From Siphonodentalium dalli (lineage: Eukaryota > Mollusca > Scaphopoda > Gadilida > Siphonodentaliidae), in the NCBI GenBank assembly GCA_032622095.1, contig CP136063.1, positions 115,094,723-115,158,722 of the forward strand: a DNA stretch of 64,000 nucleotides, read 5' to 3'. A model generated the notes under the pieces. The model was given only the letters and a program-made list of their open reading frames with translations, was not told the DNA's origin and searched no databases. The position numbers and the translations under genes were made by a program. Positions 13,301 to 28,300 of the stretch are shown in pieces. The stretch's first letter is position 1; the number at the start of each line of letters is the position of its first letter.

Positions 13301-16300
13301 ATGTGGTATACCGGTACATATTGTGTCTGGATCCTAACAGTATAGCCAGGAAACTCTTGCTACTGATAGGGGGTTTACACTAAGATTGCCGCGTTAGTTG
13401 AGGACGTTGTCTTGAAGATGTTGCTGGATGGAGTAAAAGTGGAATTTTATTCCTGTCAGTAAGGAAACCCTTGCTACTGCCAGGGGGTATACAATAAAGT
13501 AGCTGTTTTAGTTAAGAGATGATGTTGTCTGGAGTGTGTTGTTGAAGGAAGTGGTGTAAATGGTGTCTGAACCCTGACAGTATAGCCAGGAAACCCATGC
13601 TACTGACAGGGATATACACAGTCTGATAAATATCCAGACTCCGTCTCATTACTTTCATCTACGTCTGACGACACCGGGATTCTATCTGATTTCAAAGATG
13701 AAGGGGGAATTCCCTTTTTTGTGAAAACTTGTAAGTTGAGCTAATAAACAAATGACAAATGAAGAAGTGACTTGAAAGTGATTTGAAACCTCTAGGCTGG
13801 TCCTGTATATGTATACATTTAGAAATGAATAGGAGAATCTTTTTAGGAATCAAAGGCTCAACTAAACCTGGCTCAATATTTATATTTACCTGATGATCGG
13901 AGAATGGGAAAGCACAGCTCGATAAGTAGCTTGTGTGAGTGGCCACAGCTTTCTTTTTCGTCGCTGGGTCCTCATCTAAGCTCAGTGGATATATAGTGCA
14001 TTTGTTATCAAGACCTCTGAAATATCAAAATAATTGACATTTTCAAGATATTCTACAGGCCACAAAATATGGTGCTGGACATTTGCCGAATAAGGTCCCC
14101 AGAGGGTGAATTTAGTGATGCAGAGTGGGCTACCATCACTAAATTCAGCCTGCATAATCAAGATGCCCAATGGGTGCACATAACCATCTTCACCATCTGA
14201 GAACTTAACCATTTCAAGGTGGGAGCTGTGCTGTTGCAGCATTTATGATCCTGTGCCAGTGCATTCTCTTATATATATTAAAAGGGAGCCTGGCATAAAT
14301 AAGAGAATGTACTGACTTACAAGGTCAAGGTAAATAATGTTAGACCAAATTATGCATTCTCTTTATATGCGAGGCTCTCTATGGGAGACTTGCATATATA
14401 AGAAAATGCACTGCCAGAGTGAATTCGCAAAATTTCAGGAAGATCCAGTCATGGAAGTGTGAAATCTGTGTCTAGGTCTTCCGTAGCAGATGAGGCCATG
14501 CACAATGAGGTCCCCAGAGGAAGAATTTGGTGTCGGTAGCCCACTGTGTGTGATAGCGTCACTAAATTCACCCTCTAGAGACCTCATTCTGCAAATGTAT
14601 GGCACCATATTCTTAGGCCTGCATACATCTCCTCCTGGCAATGGACTGTACCCAATGACTCTTCACTACAATCCTGTGCTAGGGGAATTTCTGACAATTT
14701 ATTAGCCAAAACCCTGCCTCACTCAGGCAACCCTACTCAACAATTTATGCACTCATCCGGAATTCATGATTCAAACAATTAGTCTAGTAGACCCTACCCC
14801 TTATACACAACTATCATGCAGTATACATGCTCAGTGTGTAAATGGTGTAACCAGAAGACAGTCAACCTTGTCTCAAATCTGACCAAATCTCCTTGTACTT
14901 GGAAGACAAATCTGTAAGATGTAAAATCATTATGTCTGACAAAATGAGACAACAACTGGAATTCAGATTCTCTTTAAAATTATCAATTAGACCTGCATAT
15001 AACAGATGAAAGAAGGTATTTTAATAGTAGACATACCCGCAGGCAACAATTGACCCCGAGGGTCCATATGAGCAAGCCATAACCCATGTGGTTGGCATAG
15101 TGACTGCATGTTCCTGAAAAATCAAAAATACAATTAAGTAATTAACCATTTGATCACTAAATACTCGCTGATGAGCAGTCCAATAGGTGTATACACAGGG
15201 AGCAAATTAACTGGCATTGCATCGCAATTTTCTACCCACATTTGGATAATAGCTATGCAATTTGGTATGACTTTGCTATGATTTTAGAACAATGATATCT
15301 AATCATGTCATTGTGCGGTTATTTGCTAATCAAAATTTCAAAAGCAAATTGCTCCCCGTGTATACATGCATATATGTTCAGATTATAAGTTGAACAAACG
15401 GCCTTTAGAAGGCCATGGTCTATAGCTACACCTCATGATGATTTGTTTTGAAATTAATACAATTCTCATTATATCTACTTGAAATTTCTTGATTGTAAAA
15501 CACTGCCAAAAAATTTTCATTGAATTAGGATATCGTATACAGTAAGGTAGCAATACACGATTTCATGGCTTGAAGGAGGGCTGAAAAATATGATTTTAAG
15601 CATATAAGGGCTATAACTGTCAGTTTAGCCTCTGTTATACATGGGAGTAATGGTTTGATGGTTTAATTATTTTATAAAGGTACCATAGTATACAAAATGG
15701 GATATTTGAATACGAAGTATGTTTTTGGAATCTGATGTCGGCCAGCTCTGTGTGGTACTCCATCGGAAAAGAGCTTGATTTCTCTCCCTTGAAAACAGTC
15801 GTCTGCATTTCTAAGAAAACATTTCAAAATTGCTACGATAACTTTTTTAAATTTTTTAATATATCTGACATATATCTTGGGTCTATCAGCTCATAAGGTG
15901 ATAATAGACTGACATTCGCCCTGTCATGGTCAACTATGCAACCGAAAACGTCAAATTTCGGTCAAAAAATGCTTAAAATGAAGATTTTAAAAAATCAGTC
16001 TAAGGGAGATAATTCAACTTGTGATGATGCAATTTTTTCCAAAAGACAAATGAATTTTGCTCTGATCATTTCTGTATCTTGGAACCAAGCACTCATATGC
16101 TGTTTATCAATGACCATGGTGCAGCAGAAGGTTGTAGTACAGTACCCCCCTCAAAATGGTCAGAAATCGTGTATTGCTACTTAAGCATGTAAATGTGATG
16201 TGAAAATGAAGTGGATACATGTTTGGCATACATTATTTCATGTATATCTATCAGCTTATTTTGTCCCTCAGAAAGTGACAATAGCAACAGCAAGAGAATA

Positions 16301-19300
16301 ATAGGCTACATTTGAGATAGAAGATTATGAGTCGCATTAAAACACAAAAGTTTGAACGTTGTCACTGATCTGTAAGTCACTCCTGTTAATTAGCATCGGC
16401 TATCGACTGAGCCAAGGCAAATGTTGAGGTAAATAAATTACGTGGCTAATTTTTAGCCAAGGCTAATTTCAGAGCCTGCCAATGTATTTTTTTTAAATTG
16501 AAATAAATTGCTGCATATATTGTCTTAATAGTGACACACAGTGGAACTCAGCAAGCAGCAAGAATTCATTGTTGAATGCCAAGGACTACTGAGATAACAA
16601 GGCTTTCTTGATAATCAAGAATTTTAAGCCAGACCCAACCAAGTCTTCCCTGATAATGGACCATGTTCCAATTGTAATTCCCGTTCCAATCTGTGTAGAG
16701 CATGCAACTATGTGGATCCTTTTAGCCAAGGAAAAATTCTGGCCAGGGCAATATTTTAGCCCAGGCAATTTTCTGCTAATAATCAGTTTTCAATCACACA
16801 GTGACACCTGAGTCTGAATACACTAACCTTATTTGTACTGAAGGCATCCCACACCAGAAGCTTTCCATCCTGTACAAAAATGAAAGTGTCAAATGAGATG
16901 AATAGGAATAAGACAATAAAAATAAGTAGAAGTACTTCTAATGTGTGGAATAGACGTATACAAGAGCTGGGTTGTCAGCTGGTATGTACCCTTATGTAGC
17001 ATACTGCCTAGGATGAGCAGGACACAGCCCCCCCCCCCCCCCCCCCCCAACCCAGGTACAACCCGACCTGGGTGTATTTTGGGTTGAGTTGTCCCGATTT
17101 TCCGGGTTGGGGTTGTCTCATGATTTGATTAAATATCTTTTGTCGCATTCACAATTTTTTCTTCACATTTTCTTTGAAATGTAAAATTCATATTTTAAAA
17201 CATGAATAAATTACTCTATTTCTTTAAATTGTTGGCAATTATGCATTTTTTCAGATTCAGACATGTGATTTCTGGTTCCATATTGGTATATTTTATATCT
17301 ATATTGTCATTCATGTTGGATCACTTGACGACACTTAAGCATACTATATTCCATTCCATTGTAGATGTATGTGGGTCAATATCTGAAAACTGTACAATTT
17401 GATGTTACTACTATTGGCCCTATAATTACAGAATTGTGTGCAACGGGAGTAAACCAAATAATATTTTTTCCAGGTGACATCATATTTATAATGAATTTCA
17501 GGCAAAAACCTGGATCAATTTTGAGCTTTTGGATTTTTACAGAGCCAACTTGGGGCCATGTCATGAAATTGCTGAATGTTACTTTTCAACATTCAACACT
17601 ATATAGATAATTTTTTTCCTCAAAATATAAGATAAATTCAACATATTCAATCTTATTTGAGTCCATGAAACATGAACATAACAACTATAGCTGGTGGAAG
17701 ATCGACTTTCTTCTTTCAAATTTAAAATATAGACCACATTGCACCTGTTACCAATTTTTGTGTCACTCCTGTTACCAAGAGTATAACAAGGCATTACACT
17801 AGGGTGTAGAGTAGCCTTCTTGAGAAACCTGCCACCAGAGAGAAGTTCATTAAATAGGTAATCCCAACAAAAGTTCAAAAGGCGGTGATTTGAAATCATT
17901 TCTGCAGACCGGAGCACATTGCTGAACAAATGAAGAGAGTAGGTTAATTGTTTGTCACTCCTGTTACCGCAATATCATTTCTTTCCATCATTTCCCATTT
18001 ATCAGGAATATATGTTTTATATACTATATTGAGTCTTTTGTGCAAATCATAAGTCATTAGTTATCAAATCCTGGAACATTTTTCGAAATTTTCTATAAAC
18101 TACCATATATTTCACTCCTGTTACTGTCACTCCTGTTACTTTTTTTGTAACAGGAGTGACAGATATGTGCAACAAACAGTTATTGCCACCACCCCTTTTT
18201 CTGGCCAGTGTTTGTCCATGTAGATCAAGAAGATAGGAATTCAATATAAGCCATTTAAAAAAAAAAAACTTATAACAACATTGTAAAAACCAGGTGTGTC
18301 ACTCCTGTTACCAAAATGTCACTCCTGTTACCAATGTCACTCCTGTTACCAGTGCATATTTCCATTTTGCTAAAAAATACTCATCCAAAGAAAACATTTA
18401 TTATTATAATGGGATTGATACAAAGTGTAGACACTTATGCATATGTGATCAACTGGGAACTCTTGAGTTCATGGCCTACAGAGTAATCAGTTTTGCACTT
18501 TTATGCAAGAAATATGCGAATTCACCCAGAGTATAGGGATTTTAAACATATTTACTATGATGAGCTTATTCAAGCTTAATTATTTCCTGGAAGTAACAAA
18601 AGGTAATAACAATAAATACATTTTAGTTGGGTGAAATGGCCGCACTTGGTGTAAGCTGATTGTTGTTTGTTAGTAACAGGAGTGACATGTTTTACTACCT
18701 ACCTTGAGTGAGTCATGTTGCCATGGCAATGGGAATAAAATTCCAGCATGCCGAAGCAAATCCTAATTCATGGTAAGTCATCAGGTTCAACATGGAAATG
18801 TTTTTTTATGTGAATTTGAACTATGAATTTCGAGCAATGCAATCCTCCAAATTGTACAGTTTTCAGATATTCACCCATGTATCTCAACTATGGTACAAGG
18901 ATCTATTCTCTTTTTTCCCGTATATTTTATTCTTATTTTATATAAAGTACAGAAAGTTATCTTTTATTCTATATCTGGGTTTTGTCCCCAGTGATTCGGG
19001 TTGGGTGGTCCCATTCCTGGATGGGCATACTCTAAATAATTTAATTGCCAAATTGTGAAATAATTTATCGTATGATACAGTTGTTTGTCCTAAATTTTAT
19101 GGTAACCTAGGGCCTAGACAAAGTCTTCTCGGTCCACAACAGCTTGGGATATCGGTTGGGTTGATGCTGTTTTGGACTGAGTCCCGTCCCGTTACTCTTC
19201 AAGAACAGACTTGTGTGCGGCAGTTACTTGTTGTATCTTGCTTGTATGACTTCGCACAGTGGGCCAGCATCACAAAATTCATCCTCAGGGAACGTCATTC

Positions 19301-22300
19301 TGCATGGCGTCATCTACTATAAGAGATCTAGACAGATTAAAGTTCCCAGATGAGGGATGTGGCCTGTAAGGTGTGCCAAAGGATTTTAGTGATGCAAAGA
19401 GTAAAATCCAACATGGCTGCCAGAGGCCATACTTTTCATCGATAAATCAATAGCTCCAATCTAGAGGGAATCCCAAAGTCTCTAGGGTGTGCCAAATGAT
19501 TTATTGATGCAAAGAATAAAATCCAAGATGGTTGCCGGTGGCCATGTTTTTCATCGAAAATCGTTCAAATTCAATACCAACAACAAATGCTACATGCAGC
19601 CCTCTTAATTCAGATTGTTTGGCTTCGGCAATCTGCTACGGCAACACTATGCCGTGGCCCAGTTTGCTTCGGCAATGCTGATTGCCGTAGCCAATTATGA
19701 AAGCTGTACATGTACTGTTTTTTTTATTTTTTGCGTGCGTGTCATATACATGTAATCACATCTGATACTATTAAAAGTTCTGGTATGTACTATGCAACCA
19801 GATTTTTTTTTACATAACCATTCAAAAGGATCATGCAAATATTTTGTTTGCATTTGAACCAAATATAAACTTGAATAACATTAATATTCGCAAATCGAAT
19901 CGAATATAATCAACGACTCTTCCAATGTGTCCGATCACCTAGTGACTATTTTTTGCTTTGCAAATAACGGAATGGGACAGGGCACACGCACAAGCTGTCT
20001 TTTTATAAGAGTAGGCCCTATTATATAACTGTCTACATGTATTTTGCATGCGGCATGCTGACGTTTCAGCCTTCCCAATAATAAGACCGCAGCAATCAAT
20101 GCGGAGCACATTGTTGCATAATCATGCCTGCCCGGCTGAATCTGCCAAATAATGCAATTATTCAAGTGCAACGACGTCTAACAGTGACTGTCACCGGGAT
20201 GCAAGTTTACGCCTGTTTTTTGATGAATGTGACTGTTGACTTCAGACAAGTCAAGTAGGGGAGACCCAGGCAAAGCAGATTGCCCCGGCAAAGCAGATCG
20301 CCCGGGCAAAGAGAATCACCTTTATTATTTCAATACTAGCAAATTATTCGTATTCTATCCATATTTTAGAATAAGGTTGTTTCGTGTAGGGCTTAATAAA
20401 ATTTAGTAGCCCAGTAGAATATTTTACAATTTACCAAATTTATCATTATTGTGCGTTTGCGCATATGTAATGCGCAGGTCGATGATCACATACCCATCTA
20501 TACCCGAATGCCCTTAAGTGATTCGCTTTGCCCGGGTCTCCCCTACTTTATAATTAAGATATTAGGTGGTGTTCAAGCAAATTAGTTCAAAATTCACATA
20601 ACTAGTGTATAACCAGTTTCCTATTGGTTTGCCATCGATATCAACATCAATTTTGGGCAACTGTTAGTTGAGATATTAACGAAGAACCATAGAATGAACA
20701 GTTATGAATGCCTATACCGTTTACGTTGGGTATTTGACCGTTGATGAACCAATATTTTCAAACCGAATACGAATCGAATATGAGAACATTGAATTTGAAA
20801 GTAGCATTAAAGTAATCGAAAAGTAATTAATTACATTGTCAAGTAATTGAGCTTTTTGAAAGTAATTGTAATTAATTACTTTGGGTAAGTAATTGACCCA
20901 TCCCTGCACATCATGCTGCATAAGTTCTAAGTTACTCCACTAGAACCATTTGGATCGAGCTCATTATAACCGTAATAACAGGTACACAGGTTCGCGCATA
21001 TCTGTGCCAGTTTTTTAAAAATTGACCGGAAAATATCAAAATACAAGCTTGGACAAAATTATGCATGTTGCAAAATAATTCTAAGTGTGATAACTCCATT
21101 AAAACGAGAGGCCGATCATGATCGGCAGATGTTTAGCCCATACCTTGGCGATACCGATTAGCTATTTTAATAAATCCTTATGCCAACCTTTTCATGAGTG
21201 CAAAAGTTTCAACAATTCACACCTTACTATTAAGGTCACAAGTGGAATCAGACTTATTGGGCACCTTGCTCACATAAACACAATAGGAACACGGATGTGG
21301 CATTCGATTTCAACCTATTAGGTCACTCCAAAACAGATACGTCTTATAGAGTGATAAAGCTAATTAAGCTCAATCCATAGTCAGAGAGAAGCACCATAGC
21401 ACTTAAAGACAAAATACTTAAGACATTAACTAGATAAACATCATAGCAACTCCATTTATTTGCTTATTACATTGGAATGTGAGACATAACATATTATGTT
21501 TTTTTTATTATTGTTATATCTTGTATTATGTTTTGTGTTAGCTGCATATTAAAAATTCATTTAGATGGGAGAAAAGCGTTAATATTTCCCATTCAAAAAC
21601 CAATCAATACCTGAACAACTATACAAGTGAGGGATGTATAGACCTGGATATAAAATGATTGATAATGATTGGATATAAAATGTTTCAATGCAGAATTTTC
21701 AGATAGCTAGAGGTAGGATATGAGATTGGTCAGATTGAAAATATTAGATTCATTACATTGGATAGCATACTGTATGACTATGGAATGGGGTGGGTTAATT
21801 TCTTCTAAGCTGATCATTGGAAAGATATAATGTATGTAAACTAGTGCTGAAACGGATATCCGGTTGACAACCGGCTACTGTCGACAACCGGTTGAACTAC
21901 GATCAACCGGTTAACCGCTATGTATTGCACACACGCGATTCCAACGACAAAAACTAACATATTATGCTCTTAATCAGCACGAGACTGATAACAGTAGGTT
22001 TTAAACAACGTGTACTTTATCAATTTTGCTACAATCTTTATCACTCTGAGGAGTATAGTCGAAATTACGTGTATTAAAAGTCAAAATCTGGTGCGAGATA
22101 AAAAAAAGTCTTCTATGAATGACAAGTTACATACCAGTAGTCTGGCTAAAAATCGAAGATGCATGCCGTCATCTTTGATGTTCCGATGTCCAGTAAAACA
22201 AGTGCACTGACGCCACTGAGTCATCGGCAAAGATCAATGCAATCGTTTTCAATGGAGTATGGCCTGGGCATTTGACATCTACGCTACGACTCACTACATG

Positions 22301-25300
22301 TAGACAGTATCATGGATACTCAAGAAATGCATAAATCAGATGTCTGGGCGCATTTCCGATAACAAAAAGAAATTCGCAGAATGTGAAATCTGTAGAATTA
22401 ATCCTATTTACGTACGCATGGTTTAATCTTCTAACATTACTGAGTTTGAGTAATCTCATTGGATGAAGTTCCAATGAACTCGCATCGAAGTGGTGTTGCC
22501 ATGCAGTTGGACTTGTTTGCGTCCCAATGATTAATTCTCAGCATTTGATTGTGTTCTAACATAAAACACCATTTTCAGCAGGTTGCATTTGTTAACTACA
22601 TAGTTCATGAAACTTCATAATTGTGTTTATCTGCCGTTGGTCATCCTATGCATCTCAAATCGCTGAAGAATACCTGAGTCGCATGACCTAATATTCGCCC
22701 AGTCGCGCAATCGCTATACTGACAATAAAAACTTCCGTGATATGCATGTACGAAAATATATATAGGTCACACAATATTCTTCCCAAACGAGAACGACAAA
22801 AAGTCGGTCAGCAGTTGCGACTGCAATACAAACAGGTCAAGCATGACGCGTCTATTTATAAACACTGCGTGTTTTAGTTGACTGTGTCACCTGTCAAGTT
22901 GTCAACACATGGCTTATTACCATTCGTGTTTGGTGATTTACATTCGTTTAATACAATCTATGTCTGTGTAAACATTACATGAGTTCTCCATACAGTTAAT
23001 AAATCAAATTATGATGATATATTGGTACATATTATGGTGCAAATAATGGCTGTAAAGTCATAGGTTGAAAATAGCGGATATCTGGTTATGATCCGGTTAC
23101 ACGTCGCGGTTAACCGGCTACAAAAATAGGTCAACCGTTTCAGCACTAATGTAAACAGCGGAAATATAATTAAAGTTATGGTTAATATTTTCAAAACCAT
23201 TCAATCGATACCAAAATCTATACAGGTGAAGATTGTGTCATCATTAACATGGATGCAATTATTTAAATAGTGATTGTGTGAAAAATATTTAGTTATCACA
23301 TTGTGTCAACAGGATTGGTGGAGGATGTTAATATTTTTAAGCAAATAAACCAAATGACCCTCACTATGCAGGTTAGGGGTGTGTTATCATAAACTATGCC
23401 AAGAACTATAAACATAATCAATGGAAATATTTGAGTTATGAAATCAGATAGAATGGGGTTAATCTTACCCAAACTAATGAACTGATAAACACAAAATGTC
23501 TATAAAAAGCATGTCATTGGATTTAGAAACCCATACAATAAGTCAGTATCTAATGTCATGAACCGGTTTCAACAAAGGGGTTAACTTAATATTGCCCAGA
23601 AAACAGAACTGGACCAGAGAGTCATCAATCACAGTTTTGACAGATTTTTATCAACAAACTCTGCACTACCCATGCTATCTATCTAGTGTCCAGCTAAACA
23701 TAACTCAATGCCAATAATACACTCTCTGTGTCATGAGAAGTTCTCTTCTAAGCATTAATTACATTATCAGTTACTTGAATTTTAAATGGCCATTAATACT
23801 CTGTTAAAATATACTGGATCAAACTCAAATTCGAACTTGATCTGTATTTCGGGGTAAGGACCATACTCTTGAGTGCCTAATAAACATACATGTACGATCA
23901 TTAAAATCAAGGTAAAATTCCCACCTGTACGATCGTTATTTGGTCCTGTACGTTTATTAAATTAACCAAAAGAAATAAATCACCAATCTTAAATTGTGTT
24001 ATTCATAGATAAATGAACTCTGATTGTTGACAGTGATCAGCACACTGTAGATTCACAGACCTGGCTATCCATCAAAACTATTTCTGTCACATGGCATCAG
24101 GAAACCAGTCAGATGGTGCGTTTTGTTGGGATGTATGGTACTAATATTTCCAGTCTGTACGTTTATTCCGCCCTGTACTATTATTCAGTTACGCGACATT
24201 TTCCAACCTGTACTATTATTCCACCCTGTACTTTTATTAGGCACTCAAGAGTATGTACAAGATTTGGTGCTGATCAGATGAAAAATATTTAAGTCAACAC
24301 AGCTTGGATGAATTCTATTTAAAAACAAGAGCAGAAAGGGTTAACTAAACGATACCAAAAACCATACAGATGAAGAACGTGGTAAGAAAAACCTATGTAA
24401 GAAATATGAGGCATATCAGAAGAAAATTGTTTTACTTAGATGCATCAGATAGCATTTGTGTGCAGAGTTAATTAATTTCTAAACCGATCAACCAATCGAT
24501 ACCAAAAACTATACAGGTGAGGTGTGTGTCATCATAAACCTACATATCAAATATGAACACAATCGGACAAAAAATACTTTGGTTACAGCATTGGATAGCT
24601 CATGCCTATGTGCGGATGCAAAGTGTTAATAATTTCTAAACTGATCAACCGATCGATAAGCAAAAACTATACAGGTGAGGAGTGTGTCATCATAAACATG
24701 CACATACAATTTGAACACGATCCGATAAAAAATATTTGAGTAATCGAATCGGATAGCAAGTGTCTACGGACAGACGGACAGATAGACAGACGGCACGACA
24801 GACGAACAACGAACGACGGATGGTTGATCCGGACGTCGGCATTATGTGTACCGTACATGGTATAAATAAAATAAATAAAAGGTCGGCCGACCACAGTGTC
24901 CCCCGACAACGTGGCAAGTCGATGGCCGCTTTGTTAAAGAATTTTTTTTAAATGTCTATGGCCGCTTTGTTAAAGAAATTAAACCAGAGTTTCAAATCTC
25001 TACATTTAAAACTGTAGGAGGAGTTGATTACACAATGAAGGTACCCAATCTCATCCAAAAGGCAAAAATGTTCCAAGTCGAAAACCCCCCAAAAATATGA
25101 AAAAAAATAATATTTTTTATTAGCTATATAGATGTTGCAAATCACCAACATGTTAGGAACAATATCCCAGAGTTTCAAATCTCTACATTTAAAACTGTAG
25201 GAGGAGTTGATTACACCTTGAAGGTACCCAATCTCATCCAAAAGGCAAAAATGTTCCAAATTTTCTAAGTCGAAAACCCCCCAAAAATATTGAAAAAATT

Positions 25301-28300
25301 ATATTTTTTATTAGCTATATAGATGTTGCAAATCACCAACATGTTAGGAACAATATCCCAGAGTTTCAAATCTCTACATATAAAACTGTAGGAGGAGTTG
25401 ATTACACCTTGAAGGTACCCAATCTCATCCAAAAGGCAAAAATGTTCCAAATTTTCTAAGTCGAAAACCCCCCAAAAATATGAAGAAAAAAAATTATTTT
25501 TTATTAGCTATATAGATGTTGCAAATCACCAACATGTTAGGAACAATATCCCAGAGTTTCAAATCTCTACATTTAAAACTGTAGGAGGAGTTGATTACAC
25601 CTTGAAGGTACCCAATCTCATCCAAAAGGCAAAAATGCTCCAAATTTTCTAAGTCAAAACCCCCCCGAAAATATGGAAAAAAGGATATTTATTATTAGCT
25701 ATATAGATGTTGCAAATCACCAACATGTTAGGAACAATATCCCAGAGTTTCAAATCTCTACATTTAAAACTGTAGGAGGAGTTGATTACACCATGAAGGT
25801 ACCCAATATCATCCAAAAGGCAAAAATGTTCCAAATTTTCTAAGTCGAAAACCCCCCAAAAATATGGAAAAAATGATATTTTTTATTAGCTATATAGATG
25901 TTGCAAATCACCAACATGTTAGGAACAATATCCCAGAGTTTCAAATCTCTACATTTAATACTGTAGGAGGAGTTGATTACACCATGAAGGTACCCAATCT
26001 CATCCAAAAGGCAAATTTTTTCCAAATTTTCTAAGTCGAAAACCCCCCCAAAATTATGGAAAAAATTATATTTTTGATTAGCTATATAGATGTTGCAAAT
26101 CACCAACATGTTAGGAACAATATCCCAGAGTTTCAAATCTCTACGTTTAAAACTGTAGGAGGAGTTGATTACACCATGAAGGTACCCAATCTCGGACGCA
26201 CGGACGGACGGACGGACGAGGGTCATTTCTATAGTCCTCCGACGGAAACGTCGGGGGACAAAAACATGGATGAACGTCTTAATTGCAGGTGCACATGTCC
26301 CCATGGTACTAAATATCTGTGCAAAGTTTAAAAAAAATTACTGTAAAAATAGGAATACAAACTCGGACAAAATTGTGTCCACAGTATGAGACAAACTTAT
26401 TCCATATATTCCCAAGCCCCCCTCCCATAACTTAGTTACATGGGGGCATAATAACAATTATGGTGTAACTAAGTGGTAACTAACCTGAGATGAGCTCACT
26501 ATATGTCGTTTGTCGGCAGACCAATCCATGCACAATACCTTCCCTTGGTGGCCCTTCAAAAGCCTTCTGGATTTCATATTTAACGCAGGAATCGGGTCCA
26601 CACGCTGGGATGCAATACACACTGAAATTGAGAGCAATTTGGCTGAAATGATTAGACAGACATTACTTGTCTCACTCTGACATGACCAGCCGGGTTCATT
26701 CCCGGTTCAAAGGGTTAAAGGCTAAAAACATTTGGATTGAGTTTCAAAAAGTGGTCTGAAAATGACTCGCAACTCTGCTTGGAGAGAACAAAATTGGGAA
26801 AAGGTGGAAAAATACCTCAAATTTGTGTGTGTCCACCTGAACGAAACATTTTAGACTGAAAAAAATTTGGGTCAAGTTTCAAAAAGTGGTTCGTAAATAA
26901 TATGGATATTCAGACAGTCCCGAGAAGGATCCATGCTGTTTTGATGTTTGGGAACCCAAACTCTGGAAGCCCTTTAATTGTCCCCAAATTCCTAGTGGAT
27001 AGTTTTCTGGCCAGAACGTAATTGCCGGTTTTCCGTCCAATAACGTAATCTCATTCTATCGTTGTCATTGCAATGCTGTGCAGAGCGCTCTAAGGACAAC
27101 TCTATATTAATTTCTAAATTAATGTGTTTCTACCAATTTGATTATAACAACAAAAGGCAGTGCTTTAGATTATTGATGAGCCAAAACAAACTGTCCATTG
27201 TTCAAGTATTGAAATGAATATTGGCGATGACGAGGGTCGCAAAGGGGACGATTATGCTGAAGCAGGGGAGTAGCGGGCATACAATTATTCGCACGGCCGA
27301 ATAATAGGGGCACAATTTACATACCGGTATGCTGTGAAGCATTATCCGAGCTGCAAAGCAATGTGGGGGGGGGGGGGGGGGGGGGGGAGAACACAAGAGT
27401 GGAGGGGAACACAAGAGGGGAGTTCGGGGGGGGCTTGCCCTGGGGGAAATTTTTTAATATTAATTGCATTCAAAATGACGCATTTTACTTGGGTTTACTG
27501 TTATATATACATGCATATAGAAGTGGTTTAAAAAATGGAAATCAGTAATATTTACTGTGATATTGAGTTAGATAAACTCGATCCTGACATCGGTGGTTTT
27601 TCATGTAGATTATATACATGAGTGAGTGACAATTACATAATAACATTCGCTGATGTATGTCACTGCAGAAGTTGATGAGGGGAGTGTGGAGTATATATAT
27701 CATACGAGAGGGGTATATCAAGATCCAATGAAGTTATATATAAATGTGGTAACCAAATTTTATTTATATAACATGTCGATGTTCCAACAACGCAGTGGAT
27801 CATGATGTGGGAAAATTACTTTGAATTGAACAGCTCAACTGCATGTTACTCTCGGGATTCACACACCTACAACGCTTATTTGGACCCCTACGTTTATTAA
27901 TTTTTGGGCATTAAAAATGGCATATTGTGGAATTATGTTGAAGAAAAATAAATCACAAGAATAGCTGACAATACCAGCAGATAGCGGTACTTAAAACAAC
28001 AACACACAACCCCTCGACTCAAATTAAAATCAGCTGACATTTGATGAAACTTGAAAGGGAATATCAGGGAGAAAGTGACATGCAATCATGCTGACTCAAA
28101 CAACAGTTACGATGTAGCAAACCATGTCGATTGCTACACAGTCCTCGTGCCCCAATTTCTGAATAATGCTGACGTAATTTGCGTGCACCTGGAATTTTGA
28201 GAGATACAGATGCGCGCAAAATAACCATGATTAAAAAGTTCCCAATCAGGGTTTTCAATCACTTTTTTGTGGCAATGTATGTAACAGTACTGTATGGATA

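Larger units (their letters stand above)
21100..24875 (-). mobile_element. Helentron-like non-autonomous element (HINE/pearl type), minus orientation
   Basis: In minus orientation the 5' part (about 24875-24760) has an ATACCATGTACGGTACACAT palindrome followed by a GTCY-type microsatellite. The 3' end (21100-21155) has the subterminal GGTATGGGCTAAACATCT, the hairpin GCCGATCATGATCGGC and CTCTCGTT. The core holds degenerate repeats with CAAAAACTATACAGGTGAGG at about 24662, 24505 and 23215. It is interrupted by a hAT element (21842-23148) and a TA-flanked element (23876-24251). No coding. Confidence 0.7.

Noticed and set aside
17753-18690. CRISPR-like array
   Set aside because: Animal DNA. The words are 15 bases, irregularly spaced and in both orientations, with no cas genes.
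25840-26304. 154-codon minus-strand ORF across the satellite array
   Set aside because: It is open only because the repeat units lack stops in that frame. Frames break at spacers in neighbouring units and there is no protein-like conservation beyond DNA identity.
27334-27548. Gly-rich ORFs at the poly-G tract
   Set aside because: Homopolymer artefacts.
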